NCBI RefSeq assembly: GCF_040958095.1
Contig: NC_091158.1
Location: 38,787,308-38,851,307 of the forward strand
Source: Procambarus clarkii
Taxonomy: Eukaryota; Arthropoda; Malacostraca; Decapoda; Cambaridae
Direction of reading: 5' to 3'
DNA: 64,000 nucleotides
A program made the position numbers and the translations under genes. Shown here one piece after another: positions 61,901 to 64,000 of this stretch. Under the pieces are notes generated by a model, which was not told the origin of the DNA, searched no databases, and saw only the letters and a program-made list of their open reading frames with translations. Positions within the stretch are counted from its first letter, which is position 1. Each line of letters begins with the position of its first letter.

Positions 61901-64000
61901 TGTCAAGCAACGCTATTCATTGTCAAGCATCGCTACTCATTCTCAAGCAACGCTACTTATTCTCAAGCAACGCTACTCATTGTCAAGCAACGCTACTCAT
62001 TGTATAACAACGCTACTCGTTCTCAAGCAACGCTACTCATTGTCAAGAAACGCTACTCATTCTCAGGCAACGCTACTCATTCTCAAGCAACGCTACTCAT
62101 TCTCAAGCAATGCTACTCATTGTTAAGCAATGCTACTCATTGTTAAGCAACGCTACTCATTGTTAGGCCACGCTACTCATTCTCAAGCAACGCTACTCAT
62201 TGTCAAGCAACGATATTCATTGTCAAGCATCGCAACTCATTCTCAAGCAACGCTACTCATTCTCAAACAACGCTACTCATTCTCAATCAACGGTACTCAT
62301 TCTCATGAAACGCTACTCATTCTCAAGCAATGGTACTCATTGTTAATCAACGCTACTCATTCTCAAGCATCGCAACTCATTCTCAAGCAACGCTACTCAT
62401 TCTCAAGAAACGCTACTCATTCTCAAGCAGCGCTACTCATTCTCAAGCAACGCTACTCATTGTTAAGCAACGCTGCTCATTGTTAAGGAACGCTACTCAT
62501 TCTCAAGCAACGCTTCTCATTCTCAAGTAACGCAACTCATTCTCAAGTAACGCTACTCATTCTCAAGCAACGTTATTCATTCTCAAATAACGCTACTCAT
62601 TCTCAAGCAATGGTACTCATTGTTAATCAACGCAACTCATTCTCAAGCAACTCTACTCATTCTCAAGCAACGCTACTCATTCTCAAGCATTGCTACTCAT
62701 TCTCAAGCAACGCTACTCATTGTTAAGCAACGCTACTCTTTGTTAAGCAACGATACTCATTGTTAAGCAACACTACTCATTCTCAAGCAACGCTACTCAT
62801 TCTCAAGTAACGCAACTCATTCTCAAGCAACGCTACTCATTCTAAAGCAACGCTACTCATTGTCAAGCAGCGCTACTCATTCTCAAGCAACGCTACTCAT
62901 TGTTAAGCAACGCTGCTCATTGTTAAGGAACGCTACTCATTCTCAAGCAACGCTTCTCATTCTCAAGTAACGCAACTCATTCTCAAGCAACGCTACTCAT
63001 TCTCAAGCAACGTTATTCATTCTCAAATAACGCTACTCATTCTCAAGCAATGGTACTCATTGTTAATCAACGCTACTCATTCTCAAGCAACTCTACTCAT
63101 TCTCAAGCAACGCTAATCATTCTCAAGCATCGCTACTCATTCTCAAGCAACGCTACTCATTGTTAAGCAACGCTACTCTTTGTTAAGCAACGATACTCAT
63201 TGTTAAGCAACACTACTCATTCTCAAGCAACGCTACTCATTCTCAAGTAACGCAACTCATTCTCAGGCAACGCTACTCATTCTCAAGCAACGCTACTCAT
63301 TGTCAAGCAATGCTACTCATTGTCAAGCATCGCTCCTCATTCTCAAGCAACGCTACTCATTCTCAAGAAACGCTACTCATTCTCAAGCAACGCTACTCAT
63401 TCCCAAGCAACTCTATTCATTCTCAAGCAACGCTACTCATTCTCAAGAAACGCTACTCATTCTCAAGCAGCGCTACTCATTCTCAAGCAACGCTACTCAT
63501 TTTTAAGCAACGCTGCTCATTGTTAAGGAACGCTACTCATTCTCAAGCAACGCTTCTCATTCTCAAGTAACGCAACTCATTCTCAAGCAACGCTACTCAT
63601 TCTCAAGCAACGTTATTCATTCTCAAATAACGCTACTCATTCTCAAGCAACGCTACTCATTCTCAAGCAATGCTACTCATTGTTAAGCAATGCTACTCAT
63701 TGTTAAGCAACGCTACTCATTGTTAGGCCACGCTACTCATTCTCAAGCAACGCTACTCATTGTCAAGCAACGCTATTCATTGTCAAGCATCGCAACTCAT
63801 TCTCAAGCAACGCTACTCATTCTCGAACAACGCTACTCATTCTCAATCAACGGTACTCATTCTCATGAAACGCTACTCATTCTCGAGCAATGGTACTCAT
63901 TGTTAATCAACGCTACTCATTCTCAAGCATCGCAACTCATTCTCAAGCAACGCAACTCATTCTCAAGAAACGCTACTCATTCTCAAGCAGCGCTACTCAT
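58975..64000. repeat. 20-bp satellite (CAACGCTACTCATTCTCAAG), runs off the window
   Basis: About 250 head-to-tail 20-bp units with CTCAAG, GTTAAG and GTCAAG variants. Higher-order structure is clear: 59551-61269 is repeated at about 61270-62988 (1,719-bp period), and a third, shorter copy follows. Because 20 is not a multiple of 3 and the unit lacks stops, all three forward frames stay open for long stretches; these are not genes. Confidence 0.96.

Noticed and set aside
59682-62126. 241-codon Ser/Thr/Leu-rich ORFs in the 20-bp satellite
   Set aside because: They occur identically at 59682 and 61401 because of the higher-order repeat, and similar frames are open in all three phases; satellite artefact.
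58975-64000. Telomere
   Set aside because: The unit is 20 bp and not TTAGG-like; no chromosome end features.

Overview
The window looks like repeat-dominated arthropod DNA, most likely from a decapod crustacean. This is an inference from several features: a Penelope-like retroelement with RT and GIY-YIG domains, a tRNA-derived SINE present twice, several LINE families, long (TA)n tracts, and small transposons whose centres carry the arthropod telomere-like TTAGG/CCTAA motif. No bacterial-style genes, rRNA or functional tRNA genes were seen. The only candidate host gene is a possible two-exon 3' end at 54.86-55.55 kb.

Layout, left to right. 1-3439: a Penelope-like element (PLE) with an uninterrupted 821-codon ORF, flanked by apparently identical repeats, each holding a hammerhead-ribozyme-like fold. 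3567-8014: a 5'- and 3'-truncated, decayed LINE (copy A) of an EN-RT-RNase H family. 8.2-8.74 kb: a tyrosine-recombinase-like fragment. 8.76-10.26 kb: a second, CR1/L2/Jockey-like LINE on the minus strand. 10638-12217: a TTAA-flanked piggyBac-like non-autonomous element with internal ~187-bp tandem repeats. 12.2-26.18 kb: a minus-strand Gypsy-type fossil, interrupted by a nearly full-length LINE (copy C, 14464-20749, with a 13-bp target-site duplication) and by a SINE (22371-22609). 26182-29350: a 33-bp minisatellite whose orientation flips. 29699-30625: an LTR-like fossil. 30.6-35.5 kb: mostly unannotatable AT-rich DNA with a LINE scrap, a TIR element and a minisatellite.

35.5-54.9 kb is a (TA)n-rich mosaic. 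It holds five copies of a ~390-bp TIR element, a long-LTR retroelement fossil in the arrangement LTR-internal-LTR-internal-LTR (36103-48589), a head-to-head inverted pair of PLE copies (51233-54424), a second smaller PLE palindrome (50885-51080), and a perfect 78-bp palindrome (54561-54638). 54.86-55.66 kb may be the 3' end of a host gene. 55.85-58.97 kb has degenerate TTAGG-like minisatellite, mostly plain DNA, a SINE and a short tandem block. From 58975 to the window edge runs a 20-bp satellite with a 1,719-bp higher-order repeat.

The genes do not form a pathway; the window is a layered record of mobile elements and satellite turnover. The most notable observations are: the hammerhead-like motif in every PLE terminal repeat, whose two core substitutions fall at the positions that pair with each other (3 and 8); the 33-bp array in which two inverted blocks of very different size share the same junction sequences; the cluster of head-to-head junctions at 50.9-54.6 kb; and the higher-order structure of the 20-bp satellite. 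Palindromes and satellites are also classic sites of assembly error, so raw-read support matters for those claims.
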